A stretch of DNA of 64,000 bases from Planctomycetota bacterium (GCA_020638835.1 JACKHV010000007.1:1-64000), one strand, 5' to 3'; counted from the first letter of the stretch, positions 37,094 to 47,915 are shown. Notes: generated by a model not told the origin, from the letters alone. Numbers and translations are program-made.

Positions 37094-37597
37094 TCACTTG
37101 GGCTTTCGGAAGCGCGCGGCGAGGGCGCGCGCGACGTTCGGGGGGACGAAGCTCTCCACGGGGCCGCCCATCGCGGCGATCTGGCGGACGAGCGTACTGG
37201 AGACGTGCGCGGTGGCGGGGTCGGGCACCATCAGGATCGTGTCGACGCCGGGTGCCAGCTCGCGGTTCGTGCGCATCAGCGGCACCTCGTAATCGAGATC
37301 CACGGCGCCGCGCACGCCGCGCACGATGACGCCGCAGCCGTGTTCGTGCGCGGCGAGGGCGACGAGCCCGTCCACCGCCGCGACGTCGACGCCCGGCAGG
37401 TCCGCGCAGGCCTCGCGCGCCAGCGCGACGCGTTCCTCGGCGCTGAAGAGGTGCTTCTTCTCCGGGTTGATCGCGACGGCGACCGTCACGCGCCCGAACA
37501 GCTGCGTGGCGCGGCGGACGAGGTCCAGGTGACCGAGGGTCAGGGGATCGAAGGTTCCGGGGAAGAAGGCGTGTTCGACGCGCGCGGGTCCGCTCAT
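37094..37597 (-). CDS. coaD: Phosphopantetheine adenylyltransferase
   Basis: This 167-aa enzyme transfers AMP to 4'-phosphopantetheine, the penultimate step of coenzyme A synthesis. The nucleotidyltransferase motif FPGTFDPLTLGHLDLV is near residues 12-27. RGVRGAVDLDYEVPLMRTNREL and SSTLVRQIAAMGG are the standard CoaD signatures. Length is typical (about 160 aa). The ATG at 37597 begins at the family N-terminus. It is divergent from comEC. Confidence 0.95.
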   Translation of the reverse strand: MSGPARVEHAFFPGTFDPLTLGHLDLVRRATQLFGRVTVAVAINPEKKHLFSAEERVALAREACADLPGVDVAAVDGLVALAAHEHGCGVIVRGVRGAVDLDYEVPLMRTNRELAPGVDTILMVPDPATAHVSSTLVRQIAAMGGPVESFVPPNVARALAARFRKPK

Positions 37598-37671
37598 GCG
37601 CCGGATTGTACGGGGAGCGGGTCTTCCGAGACGAACGCGAACCATCGGAGCGCGCGTCGGTCCTCCTCCTG

Positions 37672-39897
37672 GTGGAGACCGAGCACGAACTCCGAGCGGC
37701 GCCGGCGCGGCCGCTGCTGGCGGCATTCGGCGCCGTCGTGCTGGGCATCGCCTGCAGCCGCCCGGCGACGGCCGGCGTCGTGCCCTTCGCCATCGGCCTG
37801 TGGGCGATCCACGCCTCGGGCTCCGCGAGTCGGCGCGGCGCGGGCGCGCTGATGCTGCTCGCGCTCGCGGCGCTGGGAGCGGCACGGGGCGCGTCACCGG
37901 ACGCCGGGATCGCGACCTGGCGCGGCACCGGTGGCGGCAGTGAGTGGGTCGGCGAGTTGGGCGGCGAGCTCCGGCGCCTGCCGGTCGGCAGTCTGGTCGA
38001 GGGCGAGGCCGTGCGCGTGATCGGCGCGGGACGCGAGCGACTTCCCGCCGTCGGACTCGAGGCGACGGGCGCGGACCGCGACCCCGTGCGCGTGCTGCGC
38101 TCCGACGAACTCGCGCGCGTCGCGCCTCCACGACGCGGGTTGCTGCGCGCGCTCGAGGATCCCCTGCGCCGCCGGCGACGCGACGGACTCGACCGCCTCG
38201 CTCGCTGGCACGACCCCGAAGCACGCGCTGCGGCCGCCGCGCTGTGCTTCGGCGACAAGAGCCGGCTCGATCCGCAGGTGACCGACCTCTTCGCGCGCAC
38301 CGGCACGCGTCACTTGTTGGCGGTCAGCGGCCTGCACGTCGTGCTGCTCGCGGGCGCGCTCGTGTTGCCGCTCTCGCTACTCGGCGCAGCGCTCGGCCGA
38401 CGTCTGCCGCGGCGGCTCGCGCGCTACCTCGGGCGCCCGGAAGCGTGGCGCGTCGCGGGCCTCGTCGCGTTGGTCCCGCTCGCCGGTTCGGGCGCACCGG
38501 TGATGCGCGCGGCGCTCGTGCTCGCGCTGGGTCAACTCGCGCCGCTGTTGCCGGGGAACCGGCGCCCCGACGGACTGAGCTTGTGGAGCGCAGCGGCGCT
38601 GCTCGAGCTCGCCGTCGACCCCTTCGCCTTCGGAAGGCTCGGTCACCAGCTGTCGTACGCCGCGGCGCTCGGCTTGATCCTCGGGCACCGCGGCGCGTCG
38701 CAGTGGATCGCGACGCTGCCGGGGCTCGGAGCGCCGCCGACGGGGCCACTCGTCGACAGGCGGCGCGCGTTCTTGCGTCCCTTCGTGCGCGGCTTGCGCG
38801 CGACGCTCGCCGCCGCGGTCGCGGCCGGCCTCGGGACCTTGCCGCTGACGTGGACCGCGATCGGCGAAGTGTGTCCGTGGGATCCGCTGACGACCGCCGC
38901 CGCGCTCCCGCCCTTGACGGCCTTCCTGTGCAGCGCGTGGGCGTGGATCTGCCTGCCGCTGCCGCTCTTCGAGTGGTCCGCGGAGGTCTCGTACGCGACG
39001 TTGACGGCCGTGCTCGCGGGCGCGGACCGCTTGCCGCTCACGCCGTTGCCGTTGCCGCCGCGTCCGTTGGCGTTGCTCGCGCTCGCCGCGGCGCTGACGG
39101 TGCTCGCATTGCACCGAAGAGGTTCCGGGCGCGGACGCGGCCCGGCACGCGCTGCAGCGGGAACCTGGGCGTGCTTGTTGTTCCCGTGGACGCCTGCGGG
39201 GGGCGGCTGGACCTTCGCCGCGCTGGACGTCGGACACGGCGCGTGCGTCGTCGTGCAAGGACCGGACGGCGCCGCGCTGCTCTTCGACGGAGGCTCGCGC
39301 GATCGCACGCGCGTGGCGCGCGGCGCGATCTCACCGACCTTGCGCGCGCTCGGCGTGCGACGCCCGACGGTCGTGCTGAGCCACGACGATCAGGACCACT
39401 CCGGCGCGCTCGACTGGATCTTGGAGCGGCATCCCCCACGCGCGTGGTGGGGCGCGCTGCCCGAGCGCTTCGCGAGGCGCTTGCCCGCGGATTGTGCGCG
39501 CGCCGACACGACGCGCGGCGGCTTGCGCACGAGCTGGAGCCGCGGCGCGCGATTGACGCTCTCGCGCGGCCTCGACGAAGCCGGCAACGAAGGCTCGCGC
39601 GTGCTCGCCGTCGAGACGGACGACTGGCGCGTACTCCTGTGCGGCGACGCGGAGGAGGACGGACTCGCGCGCTTGCTCGCGAGCGGCGCGCTCGACGGCC
39701 CGTGGGACCTGCTCTTGATCCCGCACCACGGTTCCGAGACGCCCTTGCTCGGTCCCCTGCTCGACGCCGCGCAGCCGCGCGAGGTGTGGATCAGCGCGAG
39801 TACTTTGACAGGAGTCGTACACGAGCTGGACCGCCGCGAAGTCCGCTGGCGCGCGACCTGCCTGGAAGGGCCGCTGCGCCGCGAGTTCGGGCAGTGA
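37672..39897 (+). CDS. comEC: DNA internalization-related competence protein ComEC/Rec2
   Basis: This roughly 741-aa polytopic protein forms the channel for single-stranded DNA uptake. The competence domain includes GDKSRLDPQVTDLFARTG followed by TRHLLAVSGLHVVLLAGAL and a run of TM helices. The C-terminal metallo-beta-lactamase-like domain has LDVGHGACVVVQGPDGAALL, LSHDDQDHSGALDW and LIPHHGSETPLLGPLL. The start is uncertain. A TTG at 37606 is only 8 bp from the divergent coaD start, so I prefer the GTG at 37672. The TGA lies in the base of a perfect palindrome. With comM at 51.7 kb it hints at natural competence. Confidence 0.85.
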   Translation: METEHELRAAPARPLLAAFGAVVLGIACSRPATAGVVPFAIGLWAIHASGSASRRGAGALMLLALAALGAARGASPDAGIATWRGTGGGSEWVGELGGELRRLPVGSLVEGEAVRVIGAGRERLPAVGLEATGADRDPVRVLRSDELARVAPPRRGLLRALEDPLRRRRRDGLDRLARWHDPEARAAAAALCFGDKSRLDPQVTDLFARTGTRHLLAVSGLHVVLLAGALVLPLSLLGAALGRRLPRRLARYLGRPEAWRVAGLVALVPLAGSGAPVMRAALVLALGQLAPLLPGNRRPDGLSLWSAAALLELAVDPFAFGRLGHQLSYAAALGLILGHRGASQWIATLPGLGAPPTGPLVDRRRAFLRPFVRGLRATLAAAVAAGLGTLPLTWTAIGEVCPWDPLTTAAALPPLTAFLCSAWAWICLPLPLFEWSAEVSYATLTAVLAGADRLPLTPLPLPPRPLALLALAAALTVLALHRRGSGRGRGPARAAAGTWACLLFPWTPAGGGWTFAALDVGHGACVVVQGPDGAALLFDGGSRDRTRVARGAISPTLRALGVRRPTVVLSHDDQDHSGALDWILERHPPRAWWGALPERFARRLPADCARADTTRGGLRTSWSRGARLTLSRGLDEAGNEGSRVLAVETDDWRVLLCGDAEEDGLARLLASGALDGPWDLLLIPHHGSETPLLGPLLDAAQPREVWISASTLTGVVHELDRREVRWRATCLEGPLRREFGQ

Positions 39898-39996
39898 AGT
39901 ACGGTACCGCGTTCGATTTTCTCGTTCAGCGGGCATCCCGCGCGGTGCGCGGGATGCCCGCTGAACGAGAAAATCGAACGCGGTACCGTACTTCAC
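39894..39996. repeat. 103-bp perfect palindrome (50-bp arms, 3-base loop) at the comEC stop codon
   Basis: Bases 39894-39943 pair without a mismatch with 39947-39996, leaving only GGT as loop. The arm starts one base before the comEC TGA. The base of the stem reads GTGAAGTACGGTACCGC, and 15 of these bases recur at 14111-14125. No T-run follows, so a canonical intrinsic terminator is not seen. Genes on both sides are read in the + direction. Confidence 0.95.
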
Positions 39997-40014
39997 GCGA
40001 TACTCGGGCCCGTC

Positions 40015-41235
40015 ATGACGATCCTACTCACTCTCTCCGTGCTGGTCGGCACCGCGCTGCCGGCGAGCGGTGCGCTCCCGCCGCAGGACGCGAAGACGCC
40101 GGCGCAGTCCGTTACGCAGGATTCGAACGCGGAGGACCGGCGCCGCGTGTTGCACCTCACAGACGGACGCGTACTGCGCGGGCGCTCGAAGCTCGTGGAC
40201 GAGAGCTGGTCCGTGCGCGTCGACGGCGCGTGGATCGACGTGCCCGCGTCCGAGGTCGAGCGCACGCGCGTGGAGCGCGAGCTGCTCGCCGAAGCCGCGA
40301 AGCTCGCGCGCGACATCGAGAAGGACGACCTCGAGCGCCGCGTGATCTACGCGGACTGGCTGGCGGACCAGGGGCTCTTCGACGAGTCGCTCGACGAACT
40401 CGACCGCGTGCTGCGCGCGGATCCCGACCACAGCGGCGTGCTGACGCTGATCGCGCGCCGCACCTACCCGCTCGAGCGCGCGCGCGGCCGCGAACTCGAC
40501 GTCGAGCTGTACAAGGACCTGGTCCTCGCCGGCGGCGCGGCGCGTCCGGTCGAGCGCGAGCTGATCCTCGCGCTGCTCGAGCGCTCGTTCGGCCGCGAGA
40601 CGATGGCGAAGACCTTCGCGCACGAGCTGACCGCGCTCGGCAACACGCGCCGCGAGTTCGCGACGCTCGCCTACCGCCGCGTGCTGGTCGGCGAAGAGGT
40701 GCGCGAACTGTTGCGCCGCTGCGCGCTCGACGGCTCGACCGCCGTGCGCGAGGGCGCGGCCCGCGCGCTCGCGGCGACGGGCGAGACCGGCATGACCCTG
40801 CCGCTGATCCGCGCGCTGGGTTCCGAGTCGGCGGCGGTGCGCACGAACTCGGCCGAGAGCCTGGGCGTGCTCGCGAAGACCCTCGGTCCGGCCGCCACGG
40901 CGCTCGCCGCGCCGGCGCTCGTCAACCGCTACAGCGCCCTCGCCCAGGGCGGCGGCGTGACGCGCCCGCCCGCCGCGCACATCTACATCGGCAAGCAGTT
41001 CGCCTACGTCGGCGACTTCGACGTCGAGATCGCGCAGGGCTCGTCGATCGCCGACCCGATCGTGATGGTCGGCGAGGAAGGCGCGCTGCTCGACGTGCGC
41101 CTCGGCGGCATCTCGGGCTGGACGATCGTGCGCGAAGCGCGCGCCCTACGCGGCTCGCTCGAGCTGCTCAGCGGCGAGAAGCGCGGCGCGTCGGCGGACG
41201 CCTGGGAGGCGTGGCTCGCCGAGCGCGCGAAGTAG
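40015..41235 (+). CDS. Exported HEAT-repeat-like protein of unknown function
   Basis: This 406-aa protein has a signal peptide (MTILLTLSVLVGTALPASGA). An N-terminal segment VLHLTDGRVLRGRSKLVDES resembles a small beta domain. Helical repeats follow, including STAVREGAARALAATGETGM and ESAAVRTNSAESLGVLAKTL, which fit HEAT-type units. The C-terminal part (HIYIGKQFAYVGDFDVEIAQ) is beta-rich. No catalytic motif is visible. Its ATG is 18 bp after the comEC palindrome, and its own stop lies inside the palindrome at 41225-41348. Role unknown; such proteins often scaffold in the periplasm. Confidence 0.7.
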   Translation: MTILLTLSVLVGTALPASGALPPQDAKTPAQSVTQDSNAEDRRRVLHLTDGRVLRGRSKLVDESWSVRVDGAWIDVPASEVERTRVERELLAEAAKLARDIEKDDLERRVIYADWLADQGLFDESLDELDRVLRADPDHSGVLTLIARRTYPLERARGRELDVELYKDLVLAGGAARPVERELILALLERSFGRETMAKTFAHELTALGNTRREFATLAYRRVLVGEEVRELLRRCALDGSTAVREGAARALAATGETGMTLPLIRALGSESAAVRTNSAESLGVLAKTLGPAATALAAPALVNRYSALAQGGGVTRPPAAHIYIGKQFAYVGDFDVEIAQGSSIADPIVMVGEEGALLDVRLGGISGWTIVREARALRGSLELLSGEKRGASADAWEAWLAERAK

Positions 41236-41337
41236 GAAATACCGTGCCGTAGTCGTTTGTTCCACGACCGCGCCGAGTCGCCGGCCGTGCCGACCCGCAG
41301 GACGGTCGTGGAACAAACGACTACGGCACGGTATTTC

Positions 41338-41348
<11 letters not shown>
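41225..41348. repeat. 124-bp palindrome with perfect 46-bp arms between convergent genes
   Basis: Bases 41225-41270 are a perfect reverse complement of 41303-41348, with a 32-base loop. The arms include the last codons and stop codons of both convergent genes, which therefore both end in GCG AAG TAG followed by GAAATACCGTGCCGTA. The TACCGTGCCGTA core is shared with the palindrome at 74-183. There is no T-run. Confidence 0.95.
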
Positions 41349-42876
<1,528 letters not shown>

Positions 42877-43013
42877 CGCGCGTCTCTTCTCGCTTCTCGA
42901 GGGGGTCCGGAGCGGCTCGCCCCGGCGTTTCGGGCGAACACTCTAACCGAGCCGGGGCCCCGGCGCGACGACGGCGGCTTCCAACGCGGGCGGCGATGCC
43001 GCAAGCTGGTGCC

Positions 43014-43889
43014 ATGGACGCCCCTCTCGATCCGAGCGAGCGCCCCGCCGCGTCTCGCTGGCTGCCCGCGGGCTGCTTCGCGGGCAAGACGGCCGTCGTA
43101 ACGGGCGGCGGGACCGGCCTCGGCCTCGAGCTCAGCCGGGGGCTCGCGGCCCTGGGCGCGCGGGTCGCGGTCGCCTCGCGCAGCACGGAACACCACGCCG
43201 CGCTGCTCGCCGAGGCGGCGCAGCGCAGCTGGAGCGTCTCGAGCCACGCGCTCGACGTGCGCGAGCCGGCGCAGGTAGAGGCGCTCGCCGACGAGCTGCG
43301 CGCGGAACTCGGCCACGTCGACGTGCTGGTGAACAACGCCGCGGGCAACTTCGTCTGCCCCGCCGAGCGCCTCTCGGTCAACGCATGGCGCTCCGTGCTC
43401 GGCATCGTGCTCGACGGCACCTTCTACTGCTCGAAGTCTTTCGGGCGTCGCATGATCGCGGACGGCGGCGGTTCGATCCTCAACGTCGTCGCGACCTACG
43501 CGTGGACGGGCATGCCGGGCGTCGTGCACTCGGCGAGCGCCAAGGCCGGCGTGCTCGCGATGACGAAGACGCTCGCGGCGGAGTGGGCGCGGCACGGCAT
43601 CCGCGTCAACGCGATCGCGCCCGGGCCGTTCGAGTCCGAAGGCGCCGGCGCGAACCTGTGGCCCGACGAAGCGAGCCGCGCGAGGATCGAGCGCGGCATC
43701 CCGCTGCAGCGCTTCGGCACGGCGGAGGAGATGGCCGCGCACTGCCTCTACCTGCTCTCGCCGGCCTCCGACTACGTGACGGGCGAGTGCCTCGTCGTCG
43801 ACGGTGGTGGCAGCCTGGCGCAACCCTTCTGGGACGCGGGCACGCGCTTCAGCCGCAAGCGCGCGGCGCGCGAGGACGGCGAGTCGTGA
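43014..43889 (+). CDS. 2,4-Dienoyl-CoA reductase-like short-chain dehydrogenase
   Basis: This 291-aa SDR has the cofactor motif VVTGGGTGLGLELS and NNAAGNFVCPAE. Its active-site region reads NVVATYAWTGMPGVVHSASAKAG. The classical YxxxK is replaced by the Ser/Lys arrangement found in mitochondrial and peroxisomal 2,4-dienoyl-CoA reductases, which points to reduction of dienoyl-CoA esters. ATGs at 42996 and 43014 are both possible; I chose 43014, close to the family N-terminus. The stop overlaps the murQ GTG. It is divergent from the BoxD/PaaZ-like gene, so both may serve acyl-CoA metabolism. Confidence 0.8.
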   Translation: MDAPLDPSERPAASRWLPAGCFAGKTAVVTGGGTGLGLELSRGLAALGARVAVASRSTEHHAALLAEAAQRSWSVSSHALDVREPAQVEALADELRAELGHVDVLVNNAAGNFVCPAERLSVNAWRSVLGIVLDGTFYCSKSFGRRMIADGGGSILNVVATYAWTGMPGVVHSASAKAGVLAMTKTLAAEWARHGIRVNAIAPGPFESEGAGANLWPDEASRARIERGIPLQRFGTAEEMAAHCLYLLSPASDYVTGECLVVDGGGSLAQPFWDAGTRFSRKRAAREDGES

Positions 43890-44806
43890 CCAGCGGACTG
43901 CCGGCGGATCGCTCGGGGATCGACACCGAGCGCGCGAACGAGAACACGGCGGAGCTGGACGCGCTGTCGCTCGCGGACGCCTTCGACTGCTTGCAGGCGG
44001 AGGACGACGGCGTCGCGCGCGCGGTCGCGGGTGCGAAGGCCGAGCTCGTCGCCGCGGTCGAGCTGGCCGAAGCGCGTTGGCGGCGCGGCGGGCGCATCTT
44101 CTACGTCGGCGCGGGGACCAGCGGCCGGCTGGCGGCGCTCGATGCGGCGGAGCTGCCCCCCACCTTCCAGACCGACCCCGAGCGCGTGCAGTTCCTGATC
44201 GCCGGCGGCGAGCGCGCGCTCGTGCGGTCGGTCGAAGGTGCGGAGGATTCGGCGGAAGCCGCGGCGGAAGAACTCGACGAACGCGGACTGGGCGCCGACG
44301 ATCTCGTGCTCGGCATCGCCGCCGGCGGCTCGACGCCCTACGTGCACGGCGCGCTGCGCCACGCCCGCGAGATAGGCGCCGCCACGGTCTTCCTCGCCTG
44401 CGTCCCGCGCGAACAAGCGGGCGACGACGCGGACGTCTCGATCCGACTGTTGACCGGCCCCGAGCCGATCGTCGGCAGCACGCGCATGAAGGCCGGCACG
44501 GCGACGAAGCTCGCGCTGAACCGCTTCTCGACGCTGCTGATGGTCCGGCTCGGCAAGGTCCACGGCAACCGCATGGTCGACGTGCGCGCGCTGGCGAACG
44601 CGAAGCTCGTCGACCGCGGCACGCGGCTGGTAGCGGAGCTCACGGGCCTCGACCGCGAGGCGGCGCACGCCGCGTTGATCGCGGCGGACGGGCGCGTGCC
44701 GGTGGCGGTGCTGATGGTGCGACGGGGCCTGTCCGCGGCCGTCGCGGCGGCGTCGCTCGAGCGCGCGGGGAGCCTGCGGGTGGCGCTCGCGGGCGAGCCG
44801 GAGTGA
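43886..44806 (+). CDS. murQ: N-acetylmuramic acid 6-phosphate etherase
   Basis: This 306-aa cytoplasmic enzyme cleaves the lactyl ether of MurNAc 6-phosphate during peptidoglycan recycling, giving GlcNAc 6-phosphate and lactate. The SIS domain is clear: RIFYVGAGTSGRLAALDAAE, IAAGGSTPYVHGALRHA and PEPIVGSTRMKAGTATKLAL. VHGNRMVDVRALANAKLVDR follows, and the small C-terminal helical domain is present. Length is standard (about 300 aa). The GTG start overlaps the stop of the SDR gene (GTGA), so the pair is co-transcribed although the functions look unrelated. An AmpD-like amidase at 50.6 kb might feed the same recycling route. Confidence 0.93.
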   Translation: MTSGLPADRSGIDTERANENTAELDALSLADAFDCLQAEDDGVARAVAGAKAELVAAVELAEARWRRGGRIFYVGAGTSGRLAALDAAELPPTFQTDPERVQFLIAGGERALVRSVEGAEDSAEAAAEELDERGLGADDLVLGIAAGGSTPYVHGALRHAREIGAATVFLACVPREQAGDDADVSIRLLTGPEPIVGSTRMKAGTATKLALNRFSTLLMVRLGKVHGNRMVDVRALANAKLVDRGTRLVAELTGLDREAAHAALIAADGRVPVAVLMVRRGLSAAVAAASLERAGSLRVALAGEPE

Positions 44807-44938
44807 CGGTGGCCCGCGCCGGCGCGCCCTCGTCTCCTCAGCTCCGACTCAGCGCCCGGGACTAGAATGCGGGTCCCTGCCCCCCCGTTCATCCACGCAG
44901 GGTTGACCCGCAACGACTCGAAACAGGGAACGACCAAC

Positions 44939-45694
44939 ATGCTCGGATACACGAAGCTCTCGATCCTCGGCATCCCCGTCCTCGCGCTGTGCGCCGCGTC
45001 GCAGGGAGCCGGACTGTTCGACTCGCACGACGCCGCGGCGCAGCCCGCCACGCTGCGCGTCGACGACGACGGCGACGAAGTCGATCCGCGCGATCTCGTC
45101 GCTGCCGCCGAGATCACGCTGAGCCGCGCGATCACGCTCGCGCTCGCCGCGCGCCCCGGCTCAGCCGTGGAGGCGGAACTCGAGCTGGAGGGCAAGGGCG
45201 CTGCGAAAGAGGCGTTCTACGAGGTGAAGATCGTCGGCGCCGACAAGCGGCTGCACGAGGTCAAGCTCTCGCTGACGGACGGCGCGGTACTCGGGCAGGA
45301 GGCCGAAGACGACGCAGACGCCGCGCGCGAGCTGAAGGCGTACACCGAAGTGCTGCGCCACACCGAGCGCACGCTCGCCGAACTCGTCGACGGCGCGAGC
45401 ACTCTGATCAACGGCAAGCCGGTCCATGCGGGCCTCGAGTTCGACGGCGGCGGTCCCGAGTGCGAAGTGCTCGTGGTGAACGGGCGCTACCTCGTCGAGG
45501 TCGAGCTGGAAGGACGCGCCGGGCACGTCACTGAGCTCGAGCTGCGCGGAACGCGCGACGACGACGATCACGACGAGGTCGGTGACGACGAGGAGCACGA
45601 CCACCACCACGGTCGCGCCGGGAACGACGACGACGACGATGACGACGACCACGACGGAGACGACGACGAGGACGGCGAAGACGACGATGATTGA
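44939..45694 (+). CDS. PepSY-domain exported protein with a long Asp/His tail
   Basis: This 251-aa protein starts at the ATG at 44939 with AGGGAA upstream. The N-terminal hydrophobic segment (about residues 8-27) acts as a signal or anchor. The middle has two PepSY-like units, for example ITLSRAITLALAARPGSAVE followed by KEAFYEVKIVGADKRLHEVK. The last 45 residues are almost entirely Asp, Glu and His, a probable divalent-metal-binding tail. It is 24 bp before an OmpR-type regulator and histidine kinase, an arrangement known for PepSY proteins that modulate two-component sensing. Metal sensing or buffering is inference. Confidence 0.75.
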   Translation: MLGYTKLSILGIPVLALCAASQGAGLFDSHDAAAQPATLRVDDDGDEVDPRDLVAAAEITLSRAITLALAARPGSAVEAELELEGKGAAKEAFYEVKIVGADKRLHEVKLSLTDGAVLGQEAEDDADAARELKAYTEVLRHTERTLAELVDGASTLINGKPVHAGLEFDGGGPECEVLVVNGRYLVEVELEGRAGHVTELELRGTRDDDDHDEVGDDEEHDHHHGRAGNDDDDDDDDHDGDDDEDGEDDDD

Positions 45695-45718
45695 TCGCTT
45701 CCAGCGGCAGGACGGCGC

Positions 45719-46414
45719 ATGAGTCGCATCCTGCTCGTCGAGGACGAGGCGAGCCTCGCGCGCGCGCTCGTGCTGGGGCTCTGCGAGGCTGGATTCGTCG
45801 TCGACCACGAACGCGACGGCGAGTCCGGTCTCCTCCGTGCCTCGCAGCAGGACTACGCGCTGCTGCTGCTCGACGTGCGCGTGCCGCGCCTCGACGGCAT
45901 CCAGCTCTGCCGCGCGGTCCGTTCGGCCGGCAAAGCCGTGCCCGTGATGATGCTCACGGCGTGCGACGCGACCGACGACGTCGTCGCCGGTCTCGACGCC
46001 GGGGCGGACGACTACCTGACGAAGCCGTTCGAGTTCAAGGAGCTGTTGGCACGCGTCCGTGCGCTCTTGCGCCGCAGCACGCGCACGCGTGAGCCCTTCT
46101 TGACCTGCGGCGACCTCTCCGTCGATCTCTCCGAGCGACGCGTCTCGCGCGGCGAGAAGGACATCCCGCTGAGCCGCATGGAGTTCGCCGTGCTCGAGCA
46201 CCTCATGCTCCACGTGCGCGTGCCACAGTCGAAGGACCAGATCGCCGCGGCGATCTGGAAGGACGAGACGGATCCTTCCCCCAACGCGATCGAGGTCTTC
46301 ATCTCGGCGCTACGCCGCAAGTTGCAGCCGCCCGGCACGCCGCCCTTGATCCACACGCGGCGCGGCGAGGGCTACTACGTCGGCGAACAATCGGACGCCG
46401 GTGACGACGCATGA
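45719..46414 (+). CDS. OmpR/PmrA-type response regulator
   Basis: This 231-aa DNA-binding regulator has a receiver domain with the acidic pair in LLVEDEAS, phosphoacceptor Asp52 (LLLLDVRVPRLDG) and Lys near residue 101 (YLTKPFEFKELL). The C-terminal winged-helix Trans_reg_C domain includes LSRMEFAVLEHLMLH, DPSPNAIEVFISALRRKL and IHTRRGEGYYV. The stop overlaps the kinase ATG (ATGA), so it is co-translated with its cognate sensor. It probably controls the local genes, including the LtaS-like protein (inference). Confidence 0.93.
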   Translation: MSRILLVEDEASLARALVLGLCEAGFVVDHERDGESGLLRASQQDYALLLLDVRVPRLDGIQLCRAVRSAGKAVPVMMLTACDATDDVVAGLDAGADDYLTKPFEFKELLARVRALLRRSTRTREPFLTCGDLSVDLSERRVSRGEKDIPLSRMEFAVLEHLMLHVRVPQSKDQIAAAIWKDETDPSPNAIEVFISALRRKLQPPGTPPLIHTRRGEGYYVGEQSDAGDDA

Positions 46415-47841
46415 AGCTGCGTCTCGGCATCCGCGGACGCGTGGCTCTGTGGTTCGCCGTGCTCGGTTCGGGCTTGGTGCTGATCTTCTCGGTCGCCATC
46501 TACCTCGGACTCTGGCAGGCGATGCTGATCGGCGTCGACCGCGAGCTCTCGGCGCGCGCGGAAGCACTCTTCGACCGTTGCTCGTACGGCCCGGGCGGCG
46601 TCGTCTTCGACGCCCTTCCACCGGGTGAGAGCGTCCTCGGCGGCCTGCAGAACCTGCGCTCGGCAGAGGTCCACGCCTGGCCGGGACCCGTGCTGCTCTT
46701 GGAGCACGGCGTTCCGTCCGGTGTGCCGGTGGAGCTACCTTCCGGACCGACGGACTCCAACTACACGCTTCGCTACCGGACGCGCGAGGAAGGCGACTCG
46801 GACATCCCGAACAGTCCGACCGACTTCGACGAACGCGTCTGCGTGCTCGTCGCTCCGCTGAAGGACGGCCCGTCGGACACCCTGGTTCGCGTGCGCATCG
46901 CGACCGACATCGAGCCGCTCGAGGAACAGCTAGGACTCCTCCTGCCGCTCTTGATCCTCCTCGACTGCGTCTTCGTCGCCGTCGGTGCGCTGCTCGGCGG
47001 CTACCTTACGAACCGCATCGTGAAGCCGATCGTCGAGCTGCGCGGGGCCGCCGTGCGGGCACGCGAGGGCGACCGCGGCAAACTCCCCCACCAGGGCAAT
47101 GGAGACGAGATCGACGAGCTCTCCGAGGTGCTCAGCGAGAGCTTCGGCGCGCTGAACGCGGCGCTCGAGCGCCAGGTGCGCTTCACCGCCGACGCGGCGC
47201 ACGAGCTGCGCAACCCGATCAGCGCCCTGATGAACACCGCCGAGGTCGCGTTGATGCGCGACCGCGACCCCGCGGCCAGCCGCGAGCTGTTCCAAAGCGT
47301 GCTGACGGAGTCCCGTCGCATGGCGGACGTGCTCGAGGCGCTGCTGACGCTCGCGCGCTTCGACCGCGGCGAGGCCCGCATGACCTTCGCTCCGCTCGAC
47401 CTCGGCCTCATCGCGCGCGACGTCGTCCGCGAGTGGAAGGAGCAGGGCGAGGAGGTGCCGGTCGAGGTCCACGGCACGGCCCCGCTCCTCGGCGAACCGG
47501 TGATGATCAAGGTGCTGCTCTCGAACCTGGTCAAGAACGCCGCCCGCTACAGCCCGCCGGGCGAGGCGGTGCACGTCGACCTCTCCGTCGAGGACGGCAT
47601 CACGGTGCTCGAGGTCTCCGACCGCGGCGTGGGGATCCGCGAGGACCAGCGCAGCTTGGTCTTCGAGCGCTTCTATCGCGGCACCGATGACGTCCAGGGC
47701 GGAACGGCGGGGCTCGGCCTCTCGATCGTCAAGGCGATCGTCGAGCTCCACGGCGGCGAGGTCGAGGTGGCCGACGCCGCGCCGGGCACCGTGATCCGCA
47801 TGAAGTTCTCGCCGTCGAAGCTCTCTCTCGACGACGACTGA
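46411..47841 (+). CDS. Membrane sensor histidine kinase (EnvZ/PmrB type)
   Basis: This 476-aa kinase has TM1 near residues 12-34, a periplasmic sensor region of about 140 residues, TM2 near 175-197 and a HAMP linker (NRIVKPIVELRGAAVRAREG). The DHp helix carries phosphorylatable His264 (FTADAAHELRNPISAL). The ATPase domain has NLVKNAARYSPPG (N box), VSDRGVGI (G1) and GTAGLGLSIVKAI (G2). The periplasmic region has a stretch of acidic residues (TREEGDSDIPNSPTDFDE), which could bind cations as in PmrB/PhoQ-like sensors (inference). The gene begins by overlap with the regulator. Confidence 0.92.
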   Translation: MKLRLGIRGRVALWFAVLGSGLVLIFSVAIYLGLWQAMLIGVDRELSARAEALFDRCSYGPGGVVFDALPPGESVLGGLQNLRSAEVHAWPGPVLLLEHGVPSGVPVELPSGPTDSNYTLRYRTREEGDSDIPNSPTDFDERVCVLVAPLKDGPSDTLVRVRIATDIEPLEEQLGLLLPLLILLDCVFVAVGALLGGYLTNRIVKPIVELRGAAVRAREGDRGKLPHQGNGDEIDELSEVLSESFGALNAALERQVRFTADAAHELRNPISALMNTAEVALMRDRDPAASRELFQSVLTESRRMADVLEALLTLARFDRGEARMTFAPLDLGLIARDVVREWKEQGEEVPVEVHGTAPLLGEPVMIKVLLSNLVKNAARYSPPGEAVHVDLSVEDGITVLEVSDRGVGIREDQRSLVFERFYRGTDDVQGGTAGLGLSIVKAIVELHGGEVEVADAAPGTVIRMKFSPSKLSLDDD

Positions 47842-47915
47842 CGGTGCGCGCGAGCCGACCGCCCTCCCGACCTTCCACCACCGGCCCCCCGGATCGCAAC
47901 CGCGGCGAGAACTCG

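Noticed and set aside
39331..39996. Minus-strand frame that runs through the comEC palindrome and starts with KYGTAFDFLVQRASRA
   Set aside because: The start comes from the palindrome itself, which encodes the same peptide on both strands; the rest is antisense to comEC.
39894..39996. Classical Rho-independent terminator
   Set aside because: There is no run of T after either arm and the stem is several times longer than usual; termination by structure alone remains possible but is not shown.
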